59,356 nt of DNA from Bacteroides acidifaciens (GCF_024623065.1 NZ_JANJZR010000024.1:1-59356), one strand, 5' to 3'; counted from the stretch's first letter, positions 1-9,958 are shown. Made by a program: numbers and translations. Notes: generated by a model from the sequence alone, not told the origin.

Positions 1-61
1 CGCGACAAGAAGAGCCGGGGTAAGTTAAAATATCAGCTATAAGATTATGACTGAAGAGAAT

Positions 62-520
62 TTAAACAGGCTCTAATTTTACAGCTGCCTGACAAGCATA
101 TACTATTCGATCATAGGGAATCCATTTCTGATGTTCATCACCCGTACTTAAATTTAATTCATGCAAACCTGCATCTTTTAGTTGTTTAAGGAATAATAAT
201 GCCCGAGATTCAGATACAGCCCAGTGTCCGTTAGTAACGATTCTACACTTTAGGTTATTTATAGCTGCATAATTGATTATTTGATGCAGATCTGTTCCCA
301 ATGTTGTACATTCACCACCTGTAAAAACACAGGCTAAAATCATTGGAAAATCTTTAATCACTTCATCTATCAGAAATTTCATATCTTCCAATGACATTCT
401 TTGTTTCAATCGCGGGCTACACTGAAAACAACAATTATGACAAGCTGCAGTACACTTTTCTGTTGTAATCAACGATAAAATTTTGGGTTCAATAATTTTA
501 CTAATCATATTCTGTTGCAT
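62..520 (-). CDS. Short or truncated radical SAM protein
   Basis: The 152-residue product carries the radical SAM iron-sulfur motif CX3CX2C at Cys23, Cys27 and Cys30, followed by the FTGGE motif expected for S-adenosylmethionine binding. These features place it in the radical SAM superfamily, whose members cleave SAM to start radical chemistry. Family members usually run to about 300 residues or more; this one ends after roughly the first half of the barrel at a TAA codon. The frame stays open after that TAA to the window edge, so the gene may be disrupted by a premature stop, or the short form may be real. No substrate can be named. The next gene downstream lies outside the window. Confidence 0.6.
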   Translation of the reverse strand: MQQNMISKIIEPKILSLITTEKCTAACHNCCFQCSPRLKQRMSLEDMKFLIDEVIKDFPMILACVFTGGECTTLGTDLHQIINYAAINNLKCRIVTNGHWAVSESRALLFLKQLKDAGLHELNLSTGDEHQKWIPYDRIVYACQAAVKLEPV

Positions 521-590
521 TTTTAGAAGTTTACCAAATATCCATTACTACAGATAAAGTTCTTTATTAAATATAAGAGAATACTAAATT

Positions 591-998
591 TCATTCAAGG
601 ACAAAGTCACCAGTTAATTCATACTCTCCCGCAACAATCTCTATTTTATAGTTTCCCATCTCTTCCGTACTTAAATCTATAGATAAAGTCCCTATATACG
701 AAGTAAAAATATCTTGACTAACAACATTATTTGTTTCTACATTAGTAACAGTGACAACTACACTCGGCAATTCAGAAAGAAAATTGAGAGACAATACTTT
801 GTTTTCAAGAAACGCCTCTACTGGATAAATCTTTAGAGTTCGAGATGTTTTATTTTCTTTTTTCCCTTTAAGAATTATTGTTCTCTGATTATGCACTAAA
901 TACACATTATTATTTTGTGTACTATAGCAGCCAGCATTACCTACTATAAAATTCAAGGGGAGTATTCCCAAAAGGAATAAAAATAATAGTTTTTTCAT
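591..998 (-). CDS. Secreted DUF3244-type protein
   Basis: The 135-residue product starts with a lysine pair and a strongly hydrophobic stretch up to about residue 20, a Sec signal peptide. The rest is a small beta-rich domain whose final segment (GNYKIEIVAGEYELTGDF) resembles the C-terminal half of the Bacteroides DUF3244 family. These are exported proteins of unknown function with an immunoglobulin-like fold. It lies between a TPR regulator gene and the radical SAM gene, all on the minus strand. It could be a small cell-envelope component, but no biochemical role is known. Confidence 0.7.
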   Translation of the reverse strand: MKKLLFLFLLGILPLNFIVGNAGCYSTQNNNVYLVHNQRTIILKGKKENKTSRTLKIYPVEAFLENKVLSLNFLSELPSVVVTVTNVETNNVVSQDIFTSYIGTLSIDLSTEEMGNYKIEIVAGEYELTGDFVLE

Positions 999-1121
999 AA
1001 TATTATCTGTTTAATGTTTTAACAGCACAAATATGAAAGTTCTGCATCGGAAATTCATTATAGCATTATGTTAACATAAGCTAAAACCATCATTTATTGC
1101 TTTATGAAATAAGTTAGCAAG

Positions 1122-2909
1122 TCAAATTCGGTTCAGTATATTAATCAACTCACTCTTTTTAGTAGCAGATACTCCCATTCTTTTCAGAACAGAGTTACTC
1201 CTTTTATATACAGCTACATCTAAACATCCCCAAATGAATGCAATATCCGAATATTTAAACTCCAACTTTACAAGACAGCAAAAATGAATATCATCTTCTA
1301 ACAAAAATTCATATTTCTTTTGCAAGCGTTCAACAAACCCTAATGATGCAATATCTATTTCTTGTAATAACATATTCCATTCTTCGGAAGAAAACATTCG
1401 CTTTTCATCAGGATTCAGTCTGTTATGTTTACAGAGTTCAAGTAGTTTTATATAAACCGGAGATGAAGCCAGAACGGATTTAAGATTCAAACGTCTTAAT
1501 TTTATTACTTCTTCATTTTTTTCATTAAGTTGTTTCTCCAAATTCTCCTGCATCCGATGATATTCTCCCAATAATTCCCGAAGACACCCTTCTTGTTGTT
1601 CTTTTTGACCTGTATCTGTCTTTAGTTGCTGATAGTTTTTCTGCAAATTATCTATTTCGATTTTTTTTTCAAATAATTCCTTCTGCAAAGATTCTATACT
1701 TATATATAAGTTTTGATGCTTCGCTTGCAATTTCACAATCTCCGCATGTCTTCGCTTTCGTTTATATAAATAAAAACAAACAAAGACTAACAGCAACCCT
1801 CCAATCAATAACAAATAATAACGATATTGAACTAAAGAAGATTCATAACGACTCACTGACTGACCATGCAATACATTCTTCAGAGAAGAAACCACCACTG
1901 TAGGCCGTTCCACCATTTTCATGGAATCTTTATATACGCCATAAAGAGTTTCATATTTCAAGGCGTTGTCTTTATCCCCCAATGCTGCTGCCACTTCCGA
2001 CAACCTCATACATGCACTTGCCCGGGTATAATAACTATCCGTATCCAAACTGCGTTTCAGATAAATTGTGGCAGAATCATAATTCGTCAATCGAGAATAT
2101 GCACTTCCCAAAACAAGATAATAGCCTTTCTTCGCAGAACTATCCGAGGTATATCTAAGTCCCTGATGCGCATAGAAAATAACATCTTGCAGCCGTTCCT
2201 GATAATCACAAAGATAACTTAAAGAGCTAAACACAATGGATTTTACGTGCTCATCATCAATTCCATCAACTAATTTCAAAGCCCGATTCATTATTGTATC
2301 CGCATCAGCATAATATTCTTTACCTTTCTCCATACATATATCCGCACGATGTACAAGAGCAATAGCCAAACGTAAAGTGTCGTGATGAGCTTCTGCCAAC
2401 TCCACCGACTGCCTGTATAGTGAATCAGCTTCTTTGGATAGACTATGTTCCCAAAACAGAAGTCCTAAGTTATTTTTTAGCAATATACTCAACTCATAAT
2501 TGTCTGTTTTCTCTAGCAACGCCGATACTGTCAGAAACTCACGAACGGTATTTTCCACCTCTTCCTTGTCTTGAAACACACGTCCCCAATAATAATGCGC
2601 CTTAGCCCGTTGAAGCATATCATCCGTAGTATCAAAATAATCAACCGCTATACGAATCAACGAATCATCCGTATGAGGCACATAGTTCTTATCTTTGGCT
2701 TGTGTCAATAGCAAAGCATACCACGCTCTTGACAATTCAGTCGTAAAAAGTGAAGATTCCACAGACTCTAGCAACGACAAAGCACTATCCGAACGGCCTG
2801 CACATATCAAAGAATCTGCATGCAACAGAGACGAGTGAGGCTTATTAACCGTAGAAACGCAGGATACCAACAAAAGAAGAAATACCCACCAAATTTGCCT
2901 AGCTTTCAT
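1122..2909 (-). CDS. TPR / transmembrane / coiled-coil regulator with C-terminal HTH-like domain
   Basis: I place the start at the internal Met at 2909, because it is followed at once by a signal sequence ending in a lipobox-like LLVSC; an upstream ATG at 2945 would add 12 non-signal residues. The N-terminal half (about residues 30-330) is a series of TPR-like helical pairs. One transmembrane helix follows near residues 364-382. A long charged coiled coil then leads to a C-terminal region of about 100 residues whose end looks like a LuxR-type helix-turn-helix. This layout matches a class of Bacteroidota membrane-spanning regulators that sense with periplasmic TPRs and bind DNA inside the cell. 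The DUF3244 and radical SAM genes downstream are plausible targets, by position only. Confidence 0.7.
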   Translation of the reverse strand: MKARQIWWVFLLLLVSCVSTVNKPHSSLLHADSLICAGRSDSALSLLESVESSLFTTELSRAWYALLLTQAKDKNYVPHTDDSLIRIAVDYFDTTDDMLQRAKAHYYWGRVFQDKEEVENTVREFLTVSALLEKTDNYELSILLKNNLGLLFWEHSLSKEADSLYRQSVELAEAHHDTLRLAIALVHRADICMEKGKEYYADADTIMNRALKLVDGIDDEHVKSIVFSSLSYLCDYQERLQDVIFYAHQGLRYTSDSSAKKGYYLVLGSAYSRLTNYDSATIYLKRSLDTDSYYTRASACMRLSEVAAALGDKDNALKYETLYGVYKDSMKMVERPTVVVSSLKNVLHGQSVSRYESSLVQYRYYLLLIGGLLLVFVCFYLYKRKRRHAEIVKLQAKHQNLYISIESLQKELFEKKIEIDNLQKNYQQLKTDTGQKEQQEGCLRELLGEYHRMQENLEKQLNEKNEEVIKLRRLNLKSVLASSPVYIKLLELCKHNRLNPDEKRMFSSEEWNMLLQEIDIASLGFVERLQKKYEFLLEDDIHFCCLVKLEFKYSDIAFIWGCLDVAVYKRSNSVLKRMGVSATKKSELINILNRI

Positions 2910-2945
2910 TAGTATTGTCATATTTAAGGTTGCAAAATGATTCAA

Positions 2946-2981
2946 AAAAAGCCCGAACGAATATTATCTTTCGGACTTTTT
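2946..2981 (-). terminator. Terminator of the trxA operon
   Basis: On the minus strand a 12-bp stem (AAAAAGTCCGAA pairing with TTCGGGCTTTTT, one G-U pair) with a 12-nt loop lies just after the small acidic gene and ends in a run of T. This fits an intrinsic terminator for the trxA transcript. Confidence 0.75.
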
Positions 2982-3018
2982 CTTCATTTTTATCATCTAC
3001 AATGAGACCGGACGTCGT

Positions 3019-3354
3019 TTAGTCCACTTGTCCCAGAGAGTTTCCGTATTCCATCTCTCCCTGAACCACGAAAAGAATCTCTTCAGGATCGTATTCTCCT
3101 TGTCCGTCACTCTTAGCTTCTTTCACAATGTAAGCCACAACCTCTTCCAAGTCGATGTTAACATAACCGTCGTCATCGGGCTGAGCATCGAGAATACCAC
3201 TTTCAGCATAATATTCGTCGATCAAGTCGATGAAGTAGTACAACTCGTCGTCCACGAATTTCTCTTTCAGTTCCTGAGGCAGATAGTTCTTAATAAACTC
3301 GACAGTCTTTTCGTCGTCAGCATCTGCCATAAAAAAATCTTCTTCCAGTCCCAT
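3019..3354 (-). CDS. Conserved small acidic protein, function unknown
   Basis: The 111-residue product is very acidic, with many Asp and Glu, and has no signal peptide or membrane segment. It lies 41 bp downstream of thioredoxin on the same strand and is followed by an intrinsic terminator, so it is probably co-transcribed with trxA. Similar small acidic proteins occur in Bacteroidales beside trxA and dnaE, but I know of no assigned function. The annotated start is the first Met; a Met at residue 9 is an alternative. Confidence 0.75.
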   Translation of the reverse strand: MGLEEDFFMADADDEKTVEFIKNYLPQELKEKFVDDELYYFIDLIDEYYAESGILDAQPDDDGYVNIDLEEVVAYIVKEAKSDGQGEYDPEEILFVVQGEMEYGNSLGQVD

Positions 3355-3395
3355 GATTATTTAAGTATTAAGTGATAAGTTTCAAGTATTACCGC

Positions 3396-3710
3396 TTAGA
3401 GCAGTTTCTTCACTTTTTCTACAAATACAGGTTTGCCTACGGCACCTACCTGCTTGTCTACAATCTCACCATTCTTGAAAAACAGTACGGTAGGAATGTT
3501 ACGGATACCATATTCTGCAGGCAAATCACTGTTTTCGTCTACATCACATTTACCGATAATAACCTGTCCTTCAAACTCCGTAGCCAATTCTTCAATAATA
3601 GGAGCCACCATTTTACAAGGGCCACACCAGGGAGCCCAAAAATCTACAACAACCGGCTTGCCTTCTGCAAGGATTTCCTTATAGTTGCTGTCTGTAATTT
3701 CTAAAGCCAT
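3396..3710 (-). CDS. trxA: Thioredoxin
   Basis: The 104-residue product is a full-length classical thioredoxin. It has the active site WCGPC at residues 28-32 and the cis-proline loop in RNIPT. It lacks a signal peptide, so it acts in the cytoplasm as a general protein disulfide reductase. A TAnnTTTG promoter box lies upstream at the 3' end of dnaE, so trxA has its own promoter and is transcribed with the small acidic gene that follows. Confidence 0.97.
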   Translation of the reverse strand: MALEITDSNYKEILAEGKPVVVDFWAPWCGPCKMVAPIIEELATEFEGQVIIGKCDVDENSDLPAEYGIRNIPTVLFFKNGEIVDKQVGAVGKPVFVEKVKKLL

Positions 3711-3767
3711 TTTCTTTAAGTATTAAGTATTAATTATTAAAAATTATTTCGCCGGGCATTTACGCCA

Positions 3768-3775
3768 CAAATATA
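3768..3775 (-). promoter_or_regulatory. trxA promoter -7 box
   Basis: TATATTTG on the minus strand matches the Bacteroides -7 consensus TAnnTTTG. A TTG element lies about 19 nt further upstream inside the end of dnaE. The start codon of trxA is 57 nt downstream. Confidence 0.7.
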
Positions 3776-3776
3776 A

Positions 3777-6700
3777 TCAATTTATATGGAATCCAAGTTC
3801 GGGACGGTCTTTTAAATAAGTAATTAATTCACGGCCTACCGAAAGCTTGATCGGACGGGAAATCAAATCGACCGACATATGGTTTATATCAGCATCATCC
3901 GTCACTTTGAAATAAAGCTCCGTATTGCCCGGATGGTCTTTCGTCAACGTTGCAAGTTCTGTGACCAGCGCAGAGTTCAATACAGACAATGGAATAACGA
4001 TTGTTATCTTCTGCACCAATGCTTCTTTTACGTCCGGTAAAAGTTCCATAGAGGTTATCTTCACTTCCAGTTCATCCTGCCGCCATTGTTTTGCCTGGCA
4101 ACGGGCTTTGATATATAAAAAAGTACCCTCGTTGAGATACCCCTGATAAGTCACCCAGTCATTTCCCCAGAATGGGATTTCGGTAGAACCGGAATAGTCC
4201 TCTATCTTGGCGATGCCATAAGGATTTCCATTCTTACTGATTCCACGGCGAACACTGGTCACAATGCCGCCCATTGTTATTTCACGACCGGCTAATGCAG
4301 CTTTATCTTCCAAATCAGCCATACGAGTATTGCAGACATGTTCCAATACAATAGAGAATTCATCCAACGGATGAGCGGAAAGATAGATACCGACCAGGTC
4401 GCGCTCCCGGTTCAGACGGTCAAGATCGCTCCAACGTTCCACTCCCTGGGGAATTTCAGGAGTTGCCACATCAATCACATTCTCACCACCGAACAAGGAG
4501 TTGACAGCAGCCATCTTATCTGCCTGGTAACGATTTCCATAACGCATCAGAGTTTCCAGGAATACCTCCCCTTTGGAGTTGACTGCAAAATATTGCTCAC
4601 GTTTCAATTCCGGGAAACTATCAAAGCCACCGGCCAATGCGAGACATTCCATGTTCTTCTTGTTGCAGGCATTCAAGTTGACACGTTGCACAAAGTCGAA
4701 AATTCCGGCAAAAGGCCCATTCTTTTCACGCTCTTCCATAATGCTTTGCACAGCGGCTTCGCCTACCCCCTTCACCGCACCAAGTCCGAAACGGATATTA
4801 CCGTCATGGTTTACAGTAAATTTCAGATTACTCTCATTCACATCCGGGCCAAGTGTCTGGATACCCATTGCCTTACATTCGTCCATCAGTTTCGTGATAT
4901 CAGTAATATTCGACAAACTTCGGCTCATGACAGCCGCCATATATTCGGCAGGATAGTTCGCTTTCAGATAAGCCGTTTGATAAGCAACCCATGAATAACA
5001 GGTAGCATGCGATTTATTGAACGCATAGGACGCAAACTTTTCCCAGTCCGTCCAAATCTTTTCGAGGACTTTCGGGTCATGTCCGTTCTTTCGTCCGCCT
5101 TCGATAAATTTAGGTTTCATGTGATCCAGCTTGTCACGCAGCTTCTTACCCATTGCTTTACGAAGAGCATCAGATTCGCCACGAGTAAAGTCCGCCAACA
5201 GACGTGACAAAAGCATCACCTGCTCCTGATAGACTGTAATACCATACGTATCTTTCAGGTATTTCTCCATTATCGGAATATCATATTCAATCGGCTTACG
5301 ACCATGTTTACGGTCAATGAAGTCAGGAATATAATCCATCGGTCCCGGACGATAGAGGGCATTCATGGCAATCAAATCTTCGAATGTGGAAGGCTGCAAT
5401 TCGCGCAAGTACTTCTGCATACCGGCAGATTCAAACTGGAATGTACCAATCGTACGACCATCACTGTATAACTTATAGGTAGCAGGGTCGTTGATATCTA
5501 TCATATCCACATCTACTTCGATGCTACGGCTCAGACGGATATTTTCGACAGCTTCCTTGATAATGGACAAAGTTTTCAGTCCCAGAAAGTCCATTTTAAT
5601 CAGTCCGGTATCCTCAATGACCGATCCTTCATACTGGGTGACGAGCATCTTTTCACCCGTTTCCTTATCGTCGGCGGTGCTGACCGGCACCCAATCGGTA
5701 ATATCGTCACGGCAGATAATCGTACCACATGCATGCACACCTGTACCGCGCACGTTACCCTCAAGCATCTTGGCATATTTGAGCGTATCTCTCACCAATG
5801 GGTCGGGCGATACTTCGGCTGCCTGCAATTCGGGAACATATTCGATGGCGTTTCGCAAGTTCAACTTCTTGTCGGGAATCTTGTCCGGCACTAATTTTGC
5901 CAGACGGTCGGATTCGGAGAGAGGAAGTTTTTGCACACGGGCAACGTCCTTAATCGCCAATTTCGTAGCCATCGTACCATAAGTGATGATATGAGCCACT
6001 TTTTCCTGCCCGTATTTATTAGTCACCCATCGGAGCACTTCACCACGACCGTCATCATCGAAGTCCACATCAATATCGGGCAATGAAATACGGTCAGGAT
6101 TCAGGAAACGTTCGAACAGCAAGTCATACTGGATAGGGTCGATTTTCGTAATGCCCAGGCAGTATGCCACTGCCGAACCGGCAGCGGAACCACGCCCCGG
6201 CCCTACGGATACCCCCAACTCTTTACGGGCAGCATTGATAAAGTCCTGCACAATCAAGAAGTATCCGGGGAACCCCATCGTCTTCATGATGTACAATTCG
6301 AAATTCATACGTTCCTTTACTTCTTCGGTCAACGGTTCGCCATATATCCGCTTCGCTCCGTCAAAAGCCAGCTTGGCAAGATAGTCTCCTTCGAGTTTGA
6401 TACGATAAAGTTTATCGTAGCCACCCAGACGTTTGATTTTTGCCTTCCCTTCTTCTTCACTCAACACCACATTACCATGCTCATCTTGGGTGAACTCATC
6501 GTAAAGGTCTTTTTCCGTATATTTAGCCCTATATCCCTCTTCCGTCCCGAAATCTTCGGGAATAGCGAAAGTAGGCATGATAGGCGCATGGTCGATAGAG
6601 TAATATTCTACTTTGTCGAGGATTTCCAACGTATTGCTCAAGGCTTCCGGCACATCGGCAAAGAGCTCATTCATCTCCTCCCGTGTTTTCATCCATTCCT

Positions 6701-7583
6701 GTTTGGTGTAAAGCATACGGCTCGGATCATCCAGGTCCTTACCGGTACTCAAACAAATCAGGCGGTCATGTGCTTCGGCATTTTCTTCATCCACGAAGTG
6801 GACGTCGTTCGTACAAACCAGCTTGATGTTGAACTTCTGAGCGTATTCCATCAGGTATTTGTTCACATTTACCTGCAATGGGTAACATTCGTGATTGGCA
6901 CGGGGAACAGTTGCCTTATGGCGCTGCATCTCAAGATAAAAATCATCACCGAACAAATTCTTATACCATTGTATAGCTTCTTCAGCTTCCGCAAATTGTC
7001 CGGCAGTAATCCGTTTCGGTATCTCACCACCGAGGCAGGCGGAGCAGACAATCAGTCCTTCATGATACTTTTCGAGTTCGCTGCGGTCTGTACGCGGACG
7101 CATATAATATCCGCGCGTCCACGCGTGCGATACTAATTTAATAAGGTTATGATAGCCTTTTTCGTTCTTAGCCAATACAATCAAGTGATAACCGCTTTGG
7201 TCTGGCTTTCCTTCTTTCAAATCCATTGTGCGGCGCGCCACATACATTTCACAACCGATGATGGGTTTGAAAAGTTTGTTTTCCGCTTCCACTATCTTGG
7301 CTTTGCAAGCGGCAATCTCCGCTTCTTTGTCCTCACACTCTATGGTACCGGCTTCAATTCCCGCTATCCGCTTTTTCAAGTCCTTGACTTCACCTTTCGG
7401 ACCGCTATTCTTCTTATTGACGTAGTTCGTAAATTCCTTGATACCGAACATATTTCCATGATCGGTCACGGCAATACCCTTCATTCCATTCTTCATCGCC
7501 TTATCGACCAGACGAGCCACGCTTGCCTGACCATCCAAGAGAGAATACTGGGTATGGACATGTAAATGAACGAAATCCTGCAT
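3777..7583 (-). CDS. dnaE: DNA polymerase III alpha subunit
   Basis: The 1268-residue product is the replicative polymerase catalytic subunit. An N-terminal PHP domain begins with HLHVHTQYSLLDG. The polymerase active-site aspartates lie in PDIDVDFDD (residues 502-510), and the downstream MDFLGL motif supplies the third carboxylate. The C-terminus holds helix-hairpin-helix and OB-fold regions. A charged helical insert at about residues 55-105 interrupts the PHP domain, as is usual in Bacteroidota DnaE. It has no separate proofreading domain. The start is the first Met, directly before the PHP motif. Confidence 0.98.
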   Translation of the reverse strand: MQDFVHLHVHTQYSLLDGQASVARLVDKAMKNGMKGIAVTDHGNMFGIKEFTNYVNKKNSGPKGEVKDLKKRIAGIEAGTIECEDKEAEIAACKAKIVEAENKLFKPIIGCEMYVARRTMDLKEGKPDQSGYHLIVLAKNEKGYHNLIKLVSHAWTRGYYMRPRTDRSELEKYHEGLIVCSACLGGEIPKRITAGQFAEAEEAIQWYKNLFGDDFYLEMQRHKATVPRANHECYPLQVNVNKYLMEYAQKFNIKLVCTNDVHFVDEENAEAHDRLICLSTGKDLDDPSRMLYTKQEWMKTREEMNELFADVPEALSNTLEILDKVEYYSIDHAPIMPTFAIPEDFGTEEGYRAKYTEKDLYDEFTQDEHGNVVLSEEEGKAKIKRLGGYDKLYRIKLEGDYLAKLAFDGAKRIYGEPLTEEVKERMNFELYIMKTMGFPGYFLIVQDFINAARKELGVSVGPGRGSAAGSAVAYCLGITKIDPIQYDLLFERFLNPDRISLPDIDVDFDDDGRGEVLRWVTNKYGQEKVAHIITYGTMATKLAIKDVARVQKLPLSESDRLAKLVPDKIPDKKLNLRNAIEYVPELQAAEVSPDPLVRDTLKYAKMLEGNVRGTGVHACGTIICRDDITDWVPVSTADDKETGEKMLVTQYEGSVIEDTGLIKMDFLGLKTLSIIKEAVENIRLSRSIEVDVDMIDINDPATYKLYSDGRTIGTFQFESAGMQKYLRELQPSTFEDLIAMNALYRPGPMDYIPDFIDRKHGRKPIEYDIPIMEKYLKDTYGITVYQEQVMLLSRLLADFTRGESDALRKAMGKKLRDKLDHMKPKFIEGGRKNGHDPKVLEKIWTDWEKFASYAFNKSHATCYSWVAYQTAYLKANYPAEYMAAVMSRSLSNITDITKLMDECKAMGIQTLGPDVNESNLKFTVNHDGNIRFGLGAVKGVGEAAVQSIMEEREKNGPFAGIFDFVQRVNLNACNKKNMECLALAGGFDSFPELKREQYFAVNSKGEVFLETLMRYGNRYQADKMAAVNSLFGGENVIDVATPEIPQGVERWSDLDRLNRERDLVGIYLSAHPLDEFSIVLEHVCNTRMADLEDKAALAGREITMGGIVTSVRRGISKNGNPYGIAKIEDYSGSTEIPFWGNDWVTYQGYLNEGTFLYIKARCQAKQWRQDELEVKITSMELLPDVKEALVQKITIVIPLSVLNSALVTELATLTKDHPGNTELYFKVTDDADINHMSVDLISRPIKLSVGRELITYLKDRPELGFHIN

Positions 7584-7744
7584 AATGATAAGTAGTTAAT
7601 TTGAAGGCATAAAAGTACGACCTCTTGAGTTATAAACAAAAATAATCCTCAAAAAGTTATCAACATTCACATTTCTATGCTCATTTACTTGCTGATTTTT
7701 TAAATTAAGTATATTTTTGCAGACAATATCATTAAACAGCACTC

Positions 7745-8431
7745 ATGGGCCGACTAAAAAAATTGAAGAAAATACGTATTCACCGCGAAGGAACACATAT
7801 ATTATGGGCTAGCTTTTTGCTATTGCTACTGATGAATGCAGCTCTTTATTGGGGAATCGATTGCAAAATTCCATTTTATGTGGTAGCAGTAGCGAGTATC
7901 GCAATCTATCTGCTAATGGTGAACTTCTTCCGTTGTCCGATCCGTCTTTTCGGGCAGGACACCGAGAAAATAGTCGTGGCACCTGCCGATGGTAAAATCG
8001 TTGTTATCGAAGAAGTCGATGAGAACGAATATTTCCACGACCGCCGATTGATGATTTCTATCTTTATGAGCATTGTGAATGTTCACGCCAACTGGTATCC
8101 GGTGGACGGTACCGTCAAAAAGGTGGCTCACCACAATGGCAACTTTATGAAAGCCTGGCTTCCGAAAGCCAGCACAGAAAACGAACGTTCTACGGTAGTG
8201 ATTGAAACTCCCGAAGGAGTGGAAATACTCACACGCCAAATTGCCGGTGCTGTAGCACGCCGTATCGTAACCTACGCGGAAGTAGGCGAAGAATGTTATA
8301 TCGACGAACACATGGGATTCATCAAATTCGGCTCCCGCGTGGATGTATATTTGCCTATCGGCACAGAAGTATGTGTCAGCATGGGGCAATTAACAACCGG
8401 TAACCAAACGGTTATCGCAAAACTCAAATAA
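7745..8431 (+). CDS. psd: Phosphatidylserine decarboxylase (short type)
   Basis: The 228-residue protein has two hydrophobic segments near its N-terminus (about residues 20-60). Near the C-terminus the sequence GFIKFGSR holds the Gly-Ser bond at which these proenzymes cleave themselves to create the pyruvoyl cofactor. It converts phosphatidylserine to phosphatidylethanolamine at the inner membrane. The gene for the preceding step, pssA, begins 10 bp downstream, so the two form an operon. A TATTTTTG box at 7722-7729 is a possible promoter element. Confidence 0.95.
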   Translation: MGRLKKLKKIRIHREGTHILWASFLLLLLMNAALYWGIDCKIPFYVVAVASIAIYLLMVNFFRCPIRLFGQDTEKIVVAPADGKIVVIEEVDENEYFHDRRLMISIFMSIVNVHANWYPVDGTVKKVAHHNGNFMKAWLPKASTENERSTVVIETPEGVEILTRQIAGAVARRIVTYAEVGEECYIDEHMGFIKFGSRVDVYLPIGTEVCVSMGQLTTGNQTVIAKLK

Positions 8432-8441
8432 TTCTGTCACA

Positions 8442-9149
8442 ATGACAAACGTTATTAAAAACAGTATTCCGAATACCGTAACCTGCCTGAACCTTTTCTC
8501 CGGTTGTATTGCTTGCGTCATGGCTTTTGAAGCAAAATACGAGCTGGCATTGCTTTTCATTATCTTAAGTGCCATTTTCGATTTCTTTGACGGACTGTTG
8601 GCCCGTACGCTCAATGCACATTCCATCATCGGAAAAGACTTGGATTCGTTGGCAGATGATGTCAGTTTCGGTGTGGCGCCTTCACTGATTGTATTCTCTT
8701 TGTTTAAAGAGATGTACTATCCCGCAAGTATGGAATTTATTGCTCCATATCTGCCTTATGCGGCATTTTTGATTTCCGTATTCTCCGCTTTGCGTTTGGC
8801 TAAGTTCAATAATGATACCCGGCAGACAAGCTCTTTTGTCGGTCTTCCTGTTCCCGCAAATGCTTTATTTTGGGGCTCTTTGGTAGCAGGGGCACATGAC
8901 TTGCTGGTTTCCGAAAACTGCCATCCTGTCTATCTTTTTATACTTGTCTGTCTGTTTTCATGGTTGCTGGTATCAGAAATACCTATGTTTTCCCTGAAAT
9001 TCAAAAATCTGTCATGGGCTGACAATAAAGTCAGTTTTATTTTCTTGATTATTTGTATTCCTTTCCTTGTTTTTCTGGGAATCAGTAGCTTTGCGGCCAT
9101 TATTGTATGGTATATTTTACTTTCACTTTTTACAAGAAAAAGTAAATAA
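8442..9149 (+). CDS. pssA: CDP-diacylglycerol-serine O-phosphatidyltransferase
   Basis: The 235-residue membrane protein contains the full CDP-alcohol phosphatidyltransferase signature DGX2ARX8GX3DX3D, seen from DGLLAR to DSLAD near residues 48-70. Several transmembrane helices surround it. It makes phosphatidylserine from CDP-diacylglycerol and serine, and the psd product directly upstream decarboxylates it. The gene pair supplies the phosphatidylethanolamine of the cell membranes. Confidence 0.95.
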   Translation: MTNVIKNSIPNTVTCLNLFSGCIACVMAFEAKYELALLFIILSAIFDFFDGLLARTLNAHSIIGKDLDSLADDVSFGVAPSLIVFSLFKEMYYPASMEFIAPYLPYAAFLISVFSALRLAKFNNDTRQTSSFVGLPVPANALFWGSLVAGAHDLLVSENCHPVYLFILVCLFSWLLVSEIPMFSLKFKNLSWADNKVSFIFLIICIPFLVFLGISSFAAIIVWYILLSLFTRKSK

Positions 9150-9216
9150 ACAATCTCTTGGCACGTTTGTTGTACTATGAGTTTTATCAAAGTTACAACG
9201 TAAAAATCATAGCCCG

Positions 9217-9519
9217 ATGCATATACTTTTATTTATACTTATCTTTATTATTGCCATTGTCGTATTTGGTCTTTCGATTATCGGATTTTTGCTAAGAGCC
9301 ATATTCGGGATCGGTCGCCGTTCGTCGTCATCATCTCGTCCGAAACAAGCCGAATCCGGACGTACTGCTACAGGACAACAGGAATACGGTCAGAGCCCCC
9401 AGAATCCAACAGATAATGAAGAAGAAATATATTCAGAGAATGTATCGGGAAGAAGACACAAGAAAATATTCACGCAGGATGATGGTGAGTATGTAGACTT
9501 TGAGGAAATTAAGGAATAA
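9217..9519 (+). CDS. DUF4834 family small membrane protein
   Basis: The 100-residue product has one N-terminal transmembrane stretch (about residues 3-30) followed by a polar, serine- and glutamate-rich tail. This is the pattern of the Bacteroidales DUF4834 family, whose function is unknown. It lies 67 bp after pssA on the same strand and may belong to the same transcript. Its stop is only 4 bp from the stop of the convergent tadA gene. Confidence 0.75.
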   Translation: MHILLFILIFIIAIVVFGLSIIGFLLRAIFGIGRRSSSSSRPKQAESGRTATGQQEYGQSPQNPTDNEEEIYSENVSGRRHKKIFTQDDGEYVDFEEIKE

Positions 9520-9523
9520 ATGA

Positions 9524-9958
9524 TCAACGTTTCGCAGCAAAAAACTCTTTCATAAGCTTAGCACACTCATCAGCCATCAAGCCTTTAACAACGACTGTTT
9601 TAGGATGCAGAGCCGAACCGGCATATTTCTGATAGCCACGTTTCTCATCTTCGGCGCCAAACACGAGTCTGCCCGTTTGTGCCCAGGCGATAGCTCCGGC
9701 ACACATCACACAGGGTTCAACTGTGACATACAGGGTACATTCATTGAGATATTTACCACCAAGAACATTGGCTGCAGCAGTAATCGCCTGCATTTCGGCA
9801 TGGGCTGTCACATCATTCAATGTTTCCGTGAGATTGTGGGCACGCGCAATAATCCGCTCTTTACAAACCACAACAGCCCCTACGGGCACTTCTCCCCGCT
9901 CGGCAGCTTTACGTGCCTCTATCAAAGCCTGTTTCATGAAATAAGTATCGTCCAGCAC
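9524..9958 (-). CDS. tadA: tRNA-specific adenosine deaminase (nucleoside deaminase)
   Basis: The 144-residue protein has the zinc-binding cytidine/deoxycytidylate deaminase motifs: His53-Ala-Glu55, with the catalytic Glu, and Pro-Cys83-Val-Met-Cys86. The length and the EVPVGAV sequence fit TadA, which converts wobble adenosine 34 of tRNA-Arg to inosine. A guanine deaminase assignment is the main alternative for short members of this superfamily. It is transcribed towards the DUF4834 gene with almost no space between stops. Confidence 0.88.
   Translation of the reverse strand: MLDDTYFMKQALIEARKAAERGEVPVGAVVVCKERIIARAHNLTETLNDVTAHAEMQAITAAANVLGGKYLNECTLYVTVEPCVMCAGAIAWAQTGRLVFGAEDEKRGYQKYAGSALHPKTVVVKGLMADECAKLMKEFFAAKR

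Noticed and set aside
1866..2605. Plus-strand small genes within the TPR regulator
   Set aside because: They are shadows of the regulator's coding strand.
3925..7565. Several long open frames opposite dnaE
   Set aside because: They are antisense shadows of the dnaE coding sequence with unlikely composition and no start signals.
7384..7585. Charged insert in the DnaE PHP domain as an unusual fusion
   Set aside because: Such helical inserts between PHP strands are usual in DnaE of this phylum.
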